Shown: positions 36,880 to 45,508, counted from the first letter of the stretch. The stretch: DNA of 64,000 nucleotides from Propionibacteriaceae bacterium (GCA_017306015.1 JAFKJK010000013.1:62001-126000), one strand, 5' to 3'. Made by a program: numbers and translations. Notes: a model not told the origin generated them from the sequence alone.

Positions 36880-36967
36880 GCCGAGATCGTGTCACAACCG
36901 CGTGCGGGTTTCATCCGCGGCGGCATGGCGCTTGTCGGGCGAACGGCGGGTGGCCTAGGTTCAAGCC

Positions 36968-38194
36968 ATGACCAGTGGGCCGAACGTCCTGTCCATAGTC
37001 CTTGCGGGTGGCGAGGGCAAGCGTCTGATGCCGCTGACCGCGGACCGCGCCAAGCCCGCCGTCCCGTTCGGCGGCACCTATCGCCTGATCGACTTCGTCC
37101 TGTCGAACCTGGCGAACTCGGACCTGACCAAGATCTGTGTGCTGACGCAGTACAAGTCGCACTCGCTCGACCGGCACATCACCACCACGTGGCGGATGTC
37201 GCAGCTGCTGGGCAGCTACGTCACGTCCGTCCCGGCGCAACAGCGAACCGGCAAGCTGTGGTTCCAGGGCAGCGCGGACGCGATCTACCAGTCGATGAAC
37301 CTGATCAACGACGAGGACCCGGACTACGTGGTCGTCTTCGGCGCGGACAACATCTACCGGATGAACGTCGAGGACATGGTCAACGCGCACATCTCGTCCG
37401 GCATGGACGCCACCATTGCCGGCATCCGGGTGCCGCGGCGGGACGCGAGCGCATTCGGCATCATCGACGCCGACGCCAGCGGCAAGATCGCACGGTTCCT
37501 GGAGAAGCCCGACGATCCGCCTGGCCTCCCGGACAGCCCGGAGGAGTCGTTCGCGTCCATGGGCAACTACGTGTTCACCCGCAGGGCGTTCGTCGACGCG
37601 CTGAACGCCGACGCCGCTGACGCCGATTCGCGCCACGACATGGGCGGCAACATCATCCCCAACTTCGTGGACGCCGGCCGCGCGCAGGTCTACGACTTCA
37701 CCAGCAACAACGTCCCGGGTGCGACCGAGAAGGACCGCAACTACTGGCGCGACGTCGGCACGATCGAGGCCTACCACTCCGCGCAGATGGATCTGGTCTC
37801 GGTCGATCCCGAGTTCAACCTGTACAACCGCAAGTGGCCGATCTGGACCTCGCAGGCCCAGCTGCCCGGCGCGAAGTTCACCCTCCGGGGGACGGCCGAG
37901 GACTCCATCGTCAGTGCGGGCTGCATCATCTCGGGCGGCGACGTCGACCGCTCGGTGTTCTCCCCGGACGTCAAGGTGGAGAAGTGGGCGCGGATCGAGG
38001 AGTCGGTGCTGTTCTCCGGCTGCCGAATCGGCCGCAACGCCGTGATCAGGCGCGCGATCCTCGACAAGAACGTCGTCGTGCCGGACGGTGTCGAGATCGG
38101 TGTCGACCACGATCACGACCGCGCCCGCGGTTTCCACGTGGAGAGCGGCATCACGGTGGTCGCGAAGAACGTGGTGGTCCCCAGCAACACCTGA
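36968..38194 (+). CDS. glgC: Glucose-1-phosphate adenylyltransferase
   Basis: A 408-residue ADP-glucose pyrophosphorylase supplying the glycogen donor. Motifs are [16 protein letters not shown] (nucleotide loop), [48 protein letters not shown] and [14 protein letters not shown]-terminal left-handed beta-helix follows ([18 protein letters not shown]). A TAGGTT box (36956-36961) six bases before ATG 36968 indicates leaderless expression. Confidence 0.96.
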   Translation: MTSGPNVLSIVLAGGEGKRLMPLTADRAKPAVPFGGTYRLIDFVLSNLANSDLTKICVLTQYKSHSLDRHITTTWRMSQLLGSYVTSVPAQQRTGKLWFQGSADAIYQSMNLINDEDPDYVVVFGADNIYRMNVEDMVNAHISSGMDATIAGIRVPRRDASAFGIIDADASGKIARFLEKPDDPPGLPDSPEESFASMGNYVFTRRAFVDALNADAADADSRHDMGGNIIPNFVDAGRAQVYDFTSNNVPGATEKDRNYWRDVGTIEAYHSAQMDLVSVDPEFNLYNRKWPIWTSQAQLPGAKFTLRGTAEDSIVSAGCIISGGDVDRSVFSPDVKVEKWARIEESVLFSGCRIGRNAVIRRAILDKNVVVPDGVEIGVDHDHDRARGFHVESGITVVAKNVVVPSNT

Positions 38195-38251
38195 CCTGCT
38201 CGGACTGACCGTCCCGCGATTCCGAGCGGAGGTTGCTGCGGTCTGCGTGCC

Positions 38252-38833
38252 TCAGTCCTCCGGCGGGACCGCGAGGGGGAAGACGTCGAGGTGAATCCGG
38301 AACCGGCGAGCTCCTGAGGGCGCTTCGCGCGACTTCGCCATCGCGTTCCAGCGCTGGATCAGCTCGCCGAGTTCGCCCAGCAACTGCTCGCTCTCGGCGT
38401 TGGTGAGCACCAGCGTGGACGAGGTCAGCTGCCCTGCGAGTTCCTGCCGGCCATGGTCTATCGCGTTGAGCCATGCCGTGAGCGAGGTGGCCCGTTCGGC
38501 GATCGCCTGGCGGATGACGGCGACCACGGCCGCGCCGGTCGCGGGATCGTGCAGGAGCGATTCGTCGGTGAGGCTGAAGCCGGACGGACGCCACCAACGT
38601 TCGCGTCCCCCCGAGTGGCCGGGGTCGTCCTCGACGAATCCGTGCCGTGCGAGTTGGCGCAGGTGGTAGCTGGTCTGCCCGCTGCTCTCGCCGAGGGTCC
38701 TGGCCAGTTGGCTGGCGGTCGCCGCTCCGAGCCTGGTCAGCTCCTCGTACATCGCCATCCGCAGGGGATGGGCGAACGCCTTCAGTGACTCCGCGCCGAT
38801 CGATGGTTCTTCGAAGGACTTGCCGTCAGCCAT
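38252..38833 (-). CDS. ArsR-like winged-helix regulator
   Basis: A 193-residue protein. The N-terminal helix-turn-helix ESLKAFAHPLRMAMYEELTR / TASQLARTLGESSGQTSYHL / RHGFVEDD is of the ArsR/HTH_20 type, followed by a C-terminal dimerisation region of 110 residues with no obvious metal-binding Cys. The start ATG 38833 is bracketed by two TGCAGAG-type dyads that also lie upstream of the divergent MFS gene. This is the usual layout for a local repressor of an efflux pump. Confidence 0.87.
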   Translation of the reverse strand: MADGKSFEEPSIGAESLKAFAHPLRMAMYEELTRLGAATASQLARTLGESSGQTSYHLRQLARHGFVEDDPGHSGGRERWWRPSGFSLTDESLLHDPATGAAVVAVIRQAIAERATSLTAWLNAIDHGRQELAGQLTSSTLVLTNAESEQLLGELGELIQRWNAMAKSREAPSGARRFRIHLDVFPLAVPPED

Positions 38834-38834
38834 A

Positions 38835-38880
38835 TGCAGAGATACCTTTGCATAGAGTTCTTTGCAGAGATCCCTCTGCA
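38835..38880. promoter_or_regulatory. Tandem operator between HTH regulator and MFS gene
   Basis: Two 18-bp dyads, TGCAGAGATACCTTTGCA (38835-38852) and TGCAGAGATCCCTCTGCA (38863-38880), have starts 28 bases apart. The second is a perfect 7-4-7 inverted repeat. They fill the divergent intergenic region and overlap its likely promoter elements. They are probably binding sites for the adjacent regulator. Confidence 0.8.
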
Positions 38881-38901
38881 CAAGGTCCAGCATACGGAAG
38901 G

Positions 38902-40194
38902 ATGGCGACGATGGCGGCTGTTGAGGCGACCGAACAGACCGAGACCCGCGGACTCGGGCGTCCATTCAGGGCGCAGTTGGTTTCTACCGGGCTGGCCAAC
39001 CTGGGGGACGGCGTGCTGGGCACGGTCGCACCTCTGCTGGCGCTGTCGCTGACCACCTCTCCGGTTCAGATCTCGCTGCTGTCAGCTGCGACGTGGCTGC
39101 CGTGGCTGGTGTTCGGCGTCGCGGCTGGAGTGGTGGTGGACCGGGTCGACCGGCGGTCGGTGCAGGTGATCGCCCTCGTGGCTCGGGCCGGACTGCTGGC
39201 GGCCGGGGCCGCGCTCGGGGTGTTCGGCCTGCTGACGATGCCGCTGCTCGTCGCGGTCGCCCTGGCGTACGGGGTGACCGAGGTGTTCGCCGATCTCGGC
39301 GCGACCTCGATCATTCCGGACCTCGTCCCGGCTGAGCGGTTGCCTGCTGCCAACGGCCGCGTCATCGGCGTCCAGCAGGTTGCGAACGCGTTTCTCGGTG
39401 GGCCGCTTGCCGGCGCGGTGATCGTCCTTGGTGCGGGCGTGAGCCTTGGCCTGCCGGCCGCGTTGGCGGCGCTCGCGGCCGTGGCCCTCGCGACCGGCCT
39501 GAGAGGACGCTTCCGGAGCATCGGAGCCGACGACCGCGTCGAGGGTTCGTGGAAGCAGGTGCGGGAGGGCCTTCGCTTCCTCGTCCGACACCCGGTGATG
39601 CGTCCGCTGGTGCTGACGTCCAGCATCCTGAACCTGGCCAGCACGGCCTACTACGCGGTCTTCGTCCTGTGGGCGGTTGGCCCGGCGTCGGCGATGAGGC
39701 TGACCGAGTCGCAGTTCCCGCTGGTGATGCTGGGCTTCGCGCTGGGTGCTGTAGCCGGCTCACTGGTCGCCCAGCGCGTCCAGGACCGGCTCGGGGAGGT
39801 TGTGACGATCGTCTCGATGCTGACCGGCAGCGTGGTCCTGATGCTCGTTCCGGTGTTCTGGCCCAACGGTTGGGCTGTCGCGGTGTCAGTGACGGTGGTC
39901 GGCGTGACCAACACCATCGGCAACGTCGTCTCGCAGTCGATGCGCCAACGCCTGGTGCCGCGAGCCCTGCTGGGGCGGGTCAGCGGTGCGTCCCGGACTC
40001 TGTCCTACGGCCTGATGCCCCTCGGTGCTGTGCTCGGCGGCGTGGTCGGGGAGTGGGCGGGATTGCCGGTGACGTTCGTCGGCGCTGTCGTGGTCTCGCT
40101 GGCGGCGTGTACATATCTCGCCGTCTCGCTGCGGAATGGGACCAACCTGACGCTCGATGGGGCCGGGACTGCGGAACCGGCCGGTTCGGAGTGA
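38902..40194 (+). CDS. MFS transporter
   Basis: A 430-residue permease with twelve predicted helices in the layout of MFS_3/enterobactin-exporter-like pumps (STGLANLGDGVLGTVAPLLA, VVVDRVDRRSVQVIALVARA, RTLSYGLMPLGAVLGG). Export of a drug or metabolite is likely given the divergent ArsR-like regulator. ATG 38902 follows CGGAAGG. The last 19 residues (NGTNLTLDGAGTAEPAGSE) are encoded inside a 76-bp intergenic-type repeat that begins at 40138, so the tail has been replaced or created by the element. Confidence 0.88.
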   Translation: MATMAAVEATEQTETRGLGRPFRAQLVSTGLANLGDGVLGTVAPLLALSLTTSPVQISLLSAATWLPWLVFGVAAGVVVDRVDRRSVQVIALVARAGLLAAGAALGVFGLLTMPLLVAVALAYGVTEVFADLGATSIIPDLVPAERLPAANGRVIGVQQVANAFLGGPLAGAVIVLGAGVSLGLPAALAALAAVALATGLRGRFRSIGADDRVEGSWKQVREGLRFLVRHPVMRPLVLTSSILNLASTAYYAVFVLWAVGPASAMRLTESQFPLVMLGFALGAVAGSLVAQRVQDRLGEVVTIVSMLTGSVVLMLVPVFWPNGWAVAVSVTVVGVTNTIGNVVSQSMRQRLVPRALLGRVSGASRTLSYGLMPLGAVLGGVVGEWAGLPVTFVGAVVVSLAACTYLAVSLRNGTNLTLDGAGTAEPAGSE

Positions 40195-41047
40195 CCAGCG
40201 GCAGGTTTGTCCCCGGTCCCGGCGGACAAGTTTGGTTACCGTCGCAGTGTGGGCCGGCTATGGCTTGCGGGGGGCGGGGCCGCGGGGTTTCGGGTACCGC
40301 AGCGGGGCTCGGGTGGCGCAGCGAGTTTCGGGTAGTGCAGTGTGGAATCTCGGGTGGCGCGGTGGGGCTCGGGTGGCGCAGCGGGGTTCGGCAGTACAAC
40401 GCGACGGGTAGCGCAAGGCGGGTTTGCGCCGTAGCCCCGCGGTCTCGCCGGCGATGTATGCCTGCCAGGCCGTCTCGCTGCGGAATGGGACGAAGCTGAC
40501 GCCCGCGGAGATCTGGACGGCGGAGTCGGCCGGTTCGGAGTGACCGGCGTGAGGATTGTCCCGGACCGTGGCAGGTGGGGGAGACGAGTGCCGGCTCGGC
40601 GGCGAGATGCGTGCGGCCGGCAAGTGACGGGGTAGCCGCGTCCATGGCCGTGCCCGGGTGTGTCGGCGAGCCATGGTGGTCTGCCGCCGGGTGTGCCGAG
40701 CTGGTCGGCCAGGTGGTGAATGGGACGAAGCTGACGCCGGATGGGTCGGCACGGCGGAGTCCGCCCGGCTCGTGGCGACCGGCGTCAGGATTGTCCCGAA
40801 GCTGTGACGGATGGATGACGACGGAGCTGCGGCGGGCCTTGGGCGCCGCAGCTGACCGAGACGGAGGTGTCAGAAGGTCCACACGGGGCGGGTCGGGGAT
40901 GGGGCGAGCCATCGTGTGTCTGCTGGGCCGGTGCCGGTGCCGGTGCCGGTCTGGCTGGTCGGGCGAGGATTGGGACGAACCTGCCGCCAGGTGGGGTCGA
41001 GACGGCGTAGTCCGCTGATTCTCTGTCACCCGCGTCAGGATTGTCCC
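40138..41047. repeat. Four 76-bp GGGAC/GTCCC elements
   Basis: Elements at 40138-40213, 40487-40562, 40722-40797 and 40972-41047. The first contains the MFS stop codon. Left arms are GGGAC(C/G)AASCTGMCG; the right arms of the last three end GGATTGTCCC. In the third copy CTGACGCCGG and CCGGCGTCAG are exact complements. The second copy also carries 23 bases matching the MFS coding sequence (from GCCGTCTCGCTGCGG). No gene is supportable in 40195-41430. Confidence 0.88.
40289..40420. repeat. Degenerate 19-22 bp tandem repeat
   Basis: About six units of the type TCGGGTGGCGCAGCGGGGC lie between the first and second 76-bp elements. Units four and five differ at only a few positions. Confidence 0.75.
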
Positions 41048-41077
41048 GAGGCTGGGACATTCGGGTTGGCAATCTAC

Positions 41078-41196
41078 GGGTCAGCTGGGCAGCGTTCGGG
41101 TCAGCTAGACGGCGTACAGGTCAGCTGGGCGGCGTTCGGGTCAGCTGGGCGGCGTTCGGCGTGCAGGGCGGCGTTCGGCGTGCAGGGCGGAGCGTG
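41078..41196. repeat. 20-bp tandem repeat
   Basis: Four units of CGGGTCAGCTGGGCGGCGTT (41078-41157), two of them differing at a few positions, pass into two related units containing CGTGCAGGGCGG. The following 200 bases show looser GCGGCCAGCCTG repeats. Confidence 0.82.
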
Positions 41197-41430
41197 CGGC
41201 CAGCCTGTCTGGCGTGCAGGACGGCGCGCGGCCAGCTGTCCGGTCGGCCAGCCTGGCGGCGCGAACCAAGAGAGCGCGTGCGGCCAGCCTGCGCGCGTGA
41301 AACACGCGAGACGACCGCGAGACGACAGGGCGACGCGGCCAGCCTGTGCGATGCGCGAGTCAGCAGGACACCGAGGCGGCTGGGATCGTTGCCGCTGGCC
41401 GTGGGTGGTCGAGGGCCGGCGAGAGCCCGC

Positions 41431-42081
41431 TCAGCCGCGGACGGCGATCAACAATCCGTCCCCGAGCGGGAGCAACGCGGGCGTGAACGCCTCGTTTGCG
41501 ACGATCGCGTCGAGCGCTTCCCGGATGATCAGGGGTTCGTCGTCGGAGTTGCGCTCATCCGCGACCAGGCCTCGCCACAGGGCGTGGTGCATTGCGAGGA
41601 TCCCGCCCGGCCGCAGCAGCCGTTCGGCCTGCGCGACGTACTCCGGGTACTCGAGCGGATCGCCATCGATGAAGACCAGGTCGTACGCGCCGTCAGTGAG
41701 CTTCGGCAGGACCACCAGCGCCTGGCCCGCGATCAGCCGCACCCGGCGCTGCGGGACGCCCTGGGCGGTCAGCACCTCGCGGGCGGTGATCTGGTTGTCG
41801 GCCTCGGAATCGATGCTGGTCAGCACGCCATCGGAGGCCATGCCGGCGAGCAGTGCGTTCGCCGAGACCCCGGTCCCGGTGCCCACCTCCACGGCGTTCC
41901 TCGCCCAGACCGCCCGGGCCAGCAGCGTCAGCACCGCGGCGACGCCGGTGCTGATCGACTCCAGCCCCAACTCCGCTGCGCGTCGGCGAGCCTGGAGGCC
42001 GCCCTCGGACTCGGTGACGAACGTCTCGGCGAAGGCGCTCGACACCGCGCTGTGATCGGCCTTCCTGGCTCCAGTGTTCAC
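41431..42081 (-). CDS. O-methyltransferase family 3 protein
   Basis: A 216-residue SAM-dependent methyltransferase. Motifs are AVEVGTGTGVSANALLAGM (SAM loop), LTSIDSEADNQITAREVL, YDLVFIDGDPLEYPEYV and LLRPGGILAMHHALW. It is the Rv1220c-type enzyme; the substrate is unknown. GTG 42081 is placed by a TAAGCT box (42089-42094, minus strand) exactly 7 bases upstream (leaderless). It is divergent from the biotin-carrier gene, the two starts being 36 bases apart. Confidence 0.9.
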   Translation of the reverse strand: MNTGARKADHSAVSSAFAETFVTESEGGLQARRRAAELGLESISTGVAAVLTLLARAVWARNAVEVGTGTGVSANALLAGMASDGVLTSIDSEADNQITAREVLTAQGVPQRRVRLIAGQALVVLPKLTDGAYDLVFIDGDPLEYPEYVAQAERLLRPGGILAMHHALWRGLVADERNSDDEPLIIREALDAIVANEAFTPALLPLGDGLLIAVRG

Positions 42082-42088
42082 GCGCCAC

Positions 42089-42110
42089 AGCTTAACGGTG
42101 CCCCTACTAT
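42089..42110. promoter_or_regulatory. Divergent leaderless promoter pair
   Basis: The minus-strand TAAGCT (42089-42094) serves the methyltransferase. The plus-strand TACTAT (42105-42110) lies exactly 7 bases before ATG 42118 of the biotin-carrier gene. Both transcripts would begin at or next to the start codon. Confidence 0.7.
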
Positions 42111-42117
42111 TTGGCCC

Positions 42118-42339
42118 ATGGGTCATGTAGTTGTCGCCGAACTGGTCGCCAACGTGCTGTCGGTCGAGGTCGAGCCGGGCCAGCGGGTCGGTCCACAGGA
42201 CGCTGTCGCCGTGCTGGAGTCGATGAAGATGGAGATACCGGTGCTCGCCGAAGTCGCCGGGTCCGTCACCGAGGTCGTGGTCACTCCCGGCGATGTGGTT
42301 CACGAAGGCGATCCGCTCGTCGTGATCGACAACGCTTAG
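42118..42339 (+). CDS. Biotin/lipoyl-carrier protein
   Basis: A 73-residue single-domain carrier. VLESMKMEIPVLAE holds the MKM biotinylation lysine, and the rest is the barrel-sandwich hybrid fold (GHVVVAELVANVLSVEVEPG, VVVTPGDVVHEGDPLVVID). It resembles the stand-alone TB7.3-type proteins of actinobacteria, whose partner enzyme is not established. The gene is leaderless; its stop codon TAG forms part of the next gene's -10 box. Confidence 0.93.
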   Translation: MGHVVVAELVANVLSVEVEPGQRVGPQDAVAVLESMKMEIPVLAEVAGSVTEVVVTPGDVVHEGDPLVVIDNA

Positions 42340-42349
42340 GCTTGACACC

Positions 42350-43231
42350 ATGACTGAGCTCCCCTTCGGCCGGCTGGTGACCGCGATGGTCACGCCGTTC
42401 CACGACGACGGTTCGCTCAATGTGGCCGAAGCCCGCCGCCTCGCCGCCCACCTGGTCGATCAGCAGGACAACGACGCCCTCGTGATCAACGGCACCACCG
42501 GCGAGTCGCCGACAACGACGGACGCCGAGAAGCTCGCCCTGATCGAGGCTGTCGTCGCCGAGGTTGGTGACCGGGCGAAGATCATCGCCGGCGTCGGCAC
42601 CTTCGACACCGCACACACCATCGAGCTGGCCAAGCAGGCCGAACAGGCCGGGGCGGCCGGGCTGCTGGTGGTGACGCCGTACTACAGCCGCCCCCCGCAG
42701 GACGCGGTCGCCGACCACTTCCTCACCGTTGCGGACGCGACCAGCCTGCCGATCATCATCTACGACATCCCGCATCGCACCGGGACCCCGGTGGAGACCT
42801 CCACCCTGATCACGGTCGGTGCCCACCCCAACATCGTCGCGGTCAAGGACGCCAAGGGACTCCCGGTCGCATCCGCCCAGGTGATCGCGGCGACCGGCCT
42901 GGCCTACTACGCCGGCGACGACGGCATGGTGCTGCCGCTGCTGGCCGTCGGCGGCGTCGGCGTGGTCGGCACGTCCACCCACTTCACCGGACGGCGGACG
43001 AAGGCGGTGATCGACGCCTTCTTCGCCGGAGACCTGGCCGGCGCGATCGACGCCTACCGCGCTCTCCTCGGCGTCTATACCGGGGTGTTCGCCACCCAGG
43101 GCTGCATGCTCGTCAAGGCCGGCCTGGCCGCCCGCGGCTTCGCTCCTGGCGGCGTCCGCAAGCCCTTGCTGAACGCGACGGCCGAGCAGGCGTCCGCGTT
43201 CGTCGCGACCCTCGAAGCCGCCGGCCTGTGA
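42350..43231 (+). CDS. dapA: 4-hydroxy-tetrahydrodipicolinate synthase
   Basis: A 293-residue TIM-barrel class I aldolase condensing pyruvate and aspartate semialdehyde, the first committed step to DAP/lysine. Motifs are VTAMVTPFHDDGSLN, VINGTTGESPTTTDAEKLAL (substrate Thr pair), LVVTPYYSRPPQ (catalytic Tyr), YDIPHRTG and IVAVKDAKG with the Schiff-base Lys. A TAGGCT box (42337-42342) seven bases before ATG 42350 overlaps the stop codon of the biotin-carrier gene. It complements dapC, dapD and dapE in the same window. Confidence 0.95.
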   Translation: MTELPFGRLVTAMVTPFHDDGSLNVAEARRLAAHLVDQQDNDALVINGTTGESPTTTDAEKLALIEAVVAEVGDRAKIIAGVGTFDTAHTIELAKQAEQAGAAGLLVVTPYYSRPPQDAVADHFLTVADATSLPIIIYDIPHRTGTPVETSTLITVGAHPNIVAVKDAKGLPVASAQVIAATGLAYYAGDDGMVLPLLAVGGVGVVGTSTHFTGRRTKAVIDAFFAGDLAGAIDAYRALLGVYTGVFATQGCMLVKAGLAARGFAPGGVRKPLLNATAEQASAFVATLEAAGL

Positions 43232-43247
43232 TCGGCACCGGCCAGCC

Positions 43248-43652
43248 ATGATCGACATCAACGGCCCGGAGATCCTGGTCCTGCTCGTCCTCGCCGTGAT
43301 CATCTTCGGACCGGAGAAGCTGCCTGACCTCGCCCGCAAGGCGGCCCGGGTGCTCAACTACCTTCGCGGCATCGCCAATGACGCCCAGGGACGGCTCCGC
43401 GAGGAGCTCGGCCCGGAATTCGCCGACCTCAACCTGGCCAACCTCAACCCGAAGGCGCTGGCTGCGTCCGTCCTCGACCCGGTGAAGACCGAGGTCGACG
43501 GGATCGCGGGCAGCGTCACCGAGGTCCGCGACAGCCTCACCCAGACCGCGGCCGAGCTGTCCGCGTCGCCATCGTCCGAAGCCGATCCGGAGCCGGTCGG
43601 CGCGGCCATGGCCCAGCGTCCATCGGTGCCATTCGACATCGAGGCAACCTGA
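43248..43652 (+). CDS. tatB: Sec-independent (Tat) translocase protein TatB
   Basis: A 134-residue protein. Residues 5-22 form a membrane helix (PEILVLLVLAVIIF) followed by the hinge GPEKLP and an amphipathic helix DLARKAARVLNYLRGI, the Hcf106/TatB layout. The length and acidic C-terminal region favour TatB over TatA. It serves the Tat pathway, which in this window should export the RR-signal hydrolase at 51181. Position after dapA and before the MgtE-N gene parallels Rv1224 in mycobacteria. Confidence 0.88.
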   Translation: MIDINGPEILVLLVLAVIIFGPEKLPDLARKAARVLNYLRGIANDAQGRLREELGPEFADLNLANLNPKALAASVLDPVKTEVDGIAGSVTEVRDSLTQTAAELSASPSSEADPEPVGAAMAQRPSVPFDIEAT

Positions 43653-43698
43653 CCGCGGGCTCCCGGTCGCCACTGGCCCGAGGCGGTAGCCTCGTGCC

Positions 43699-44964
43699 GT
43701 GAGCGCCACCTCCTCGATCTTCGTGTCCCGGATCAAGGGGCTGCCTATGCTCGACGCCAACGGCGACCAGGTGGGCAAGGTCCGCGACGTCGTCATCCAG
43801 AATCGCTCGTCGCGCCGCTCGCCCAAGGTGAAAGGCCTTGTCGTTGACCTGTTCGCGCACCGGAGGATCTTCTTTCCGATGGAACGGGTCCGTTCGGTCG
43901 ACGGCAACCAGGTGATCATCTCCGGCCTGGTCAACACCCGACGGTTCGAGGCGCGCGAGCGCGAGGTGCTGGTGACCGCGCAGCTGTTCGACCGCACCGT
44001 CCAGCGAGCCGATTCGCCAGTGCCCGAGACGATCTACGACGTGGCCATCCGGCACACCCGCGGGCGGGAGTGGGAACTGGCCGAAGTCGCCCTGCGGGAG
44101 GCCGGGCGCCGGCCCTTCCAGCGCAGCCACGTGACCATCGTCGACTGGTCGGAGGTGCCCGACTTCATCGACAACCCCGGCCCCCAGGACGCCGAGCAGC
44201 AGGTGATGCGGCTGAGCGAGTTGAAGCCGGCCGACGTCGCCCGCGAGTTGCACGACATGGACGCGACCCTGCGCGCGGCCGTGGTCGAGGCGATGGACGA
44301 CGAGCGCCTGGCCGAGGCCCTCGAGGAGTTGCCGGAGGACGAGCAGGTCGCGGTCATCAACGCCCTCGACACCGACCGAGTCGCCGACATCCTCGAGGAG
44401 ATGGACCCCGATGACGCGGCGGACCTGATCGCCGAGCTGGAGCCCGCACTGGCCGAGAACATCCTGCAGCGAATGGAGCCGGAGGAGGCCAAGGACGTCC
44501 GAACCCTACTGAGCTACGACGCGGCCACCGCCGGCGGCCTGATGAACCCCGAGCCGGTCGTCCTCGGCATCGACGCCACGGTTGCGGACGCCCTCGCCGG
44601 CGTCCGGCGCGAGGAGGTCACCCCGGCGATGGCCGCGCTCGCGTTCATCTGCCGCTCCCCGCTGGACACCCCGACCGGGCGCTACGTCGGCGCCGTCCAC
44701 ATCCAGCGGCTGCTGCGCGAGCCCCCGTCCGTGCTTGTGGCGAGCCTGATCGACCCCGACATCGCCCCGCTGACGCCGCAGAGCAACGTCGCCCAGGTCA
44801 GCCGGTACTTCGCCACCTACGACCTGGTCTGCGCCCCGGTCGTGGATGCGGAGCGCCGGCTGCTGGGCGCGGTCACCGTCGACGACGTCCTCGACCACAT
44901 CCTGCCCAACGACTGGCGCGGCGTTCAGCTCGACCGGCTCGATGCGGAGGTGATCGATGGCTAG
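43699..44964 (+). CDS. PRC-barrel/MgtE-N/CBS domain protein
   Basis: A 421-residue protein with no membrane helices. Residues 1-90 look like a PRC-barrel (GLPMLDANGDQVGKVRDVVI). The middle, about 165-280, is an MgtE intracellular N domain with tandem acidic helices (ALEELPEDEQVAVINALDTD). The C-terminal part, 285-410, holds two CBS motifs. It thus has the magnesium-sensing half of MgtE without the channel. It is the Rv1232c type. GTG 43699 follows a TAGCCT box (43687-43692) by six bases. Its stop overlaps the DUF1003 start. Confidence 0.9.
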   Translation: MSATSSIFVSRIKGLPMLDANGDQVGKVRDVVIQNRSSRRSPKVKGLVVDLFAHRRIFFPMERVRSVDGNQVIISGLVNTRRFEAREREVLVTAQLFDRTVQRADSPVPETIYDVAIRHTRGREWELAEVALREAGRRPFQRSHVTIVDWSEVPDFIDNPGPQDAEQQVMRLSELKPADVARELHDMDATLRAAVVEAMDDERLAEALEELPEDEQVAVINALDTDRVADILEEMDPDDAADLIAELEPALAENILQRMEPEEAKDVRTLLSYDAATAGGLMNPEPVVLGIDATVADALAGVRREEVTPAMAALAFICRSPLDTPTGRYVGAVHIQRLLREPPSVLVASLIDPDIAPLTPQSNVAQVSRYFATYDLVCAPVVDAERRLLGAVTVDDVLDHILPNDWRGVQLDRLDAEVIDG

Positions 44965-45451
44965 CCAGGACCGGCTCGATACGCCGGGCCGTCGGCGGGC
45001 CCTCGTCCCCCGGGTGCGCATCGACGATGATGCATTCGGGGTGTTCGCGGAGTCGGCTGCGCGGTTCATGGGCACCGGGAAGTTCATCGTCTGGATGACG
45101 GTGTTCGTGATCGCCTGGGTGCTGCTGAATACCGTCCTGTTGATCTTCAAGCCTTGGGATCCCTATCCGTTCATCCTGCTCAACCTGTTCTTCTCCACGC
45201 AGGCCTCGTACGCGGCCCCGCTGATCCTGCTCGCGCAGAACCGTCAGGAGGCGCGGGACCGGGTCAGCATCGAGCACGACCGCGAGGTGGCCGCGCAGTC
45301 CCGGGCCGACATGGACTTCCTGGCCCGCGAGATCGCGTCCCTGCGAATGCGGATGAACGACGTAGCCACCCGTGACTTCATCCGCTCGGAGCTGCGCGAG
45401 CTCCTGGAGGAGTTGCAGGCCGACACGCGGGAGGACGAGAAGCCCGCCTGA
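44957..45451 (+). CDS. DUF1003 membrane protein
   Basis: A 164-residue protein with two helices (FIVWMTVFVIAWVLLNTVLL and PFILLNLFFSTQASYAAPLI) joined by FKPWDPYPF, the DUF1003 core, followed by QNRQEARDRVSIEHDRE and a C-terminal coiled coil. Function is unknown. It overlaps the preceding gene by eight bases, so the two are translationally coupled. Confidence 0.92.
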   Translation: MASQDRLDTPGRRRALVPRVRIDDDAFGVFAESAARFMGTGKFIVWMTVFVIAWVLLNTVLLIFKPWDPYPFILLNLFFSTQASYAAPLILLAQNRQEARDRVSIEHDREVAAQSRADMDFLAREIASLRMRMNDVATRDFIRSELRELLEELQADTREDEKPA

Positions 45452-45508
45452 CCTCCCGGGAAGCGGAAGCGGTCGGTGAGGGTGCGGCGGCGGATTAGGG
45501 TTGCTGGC

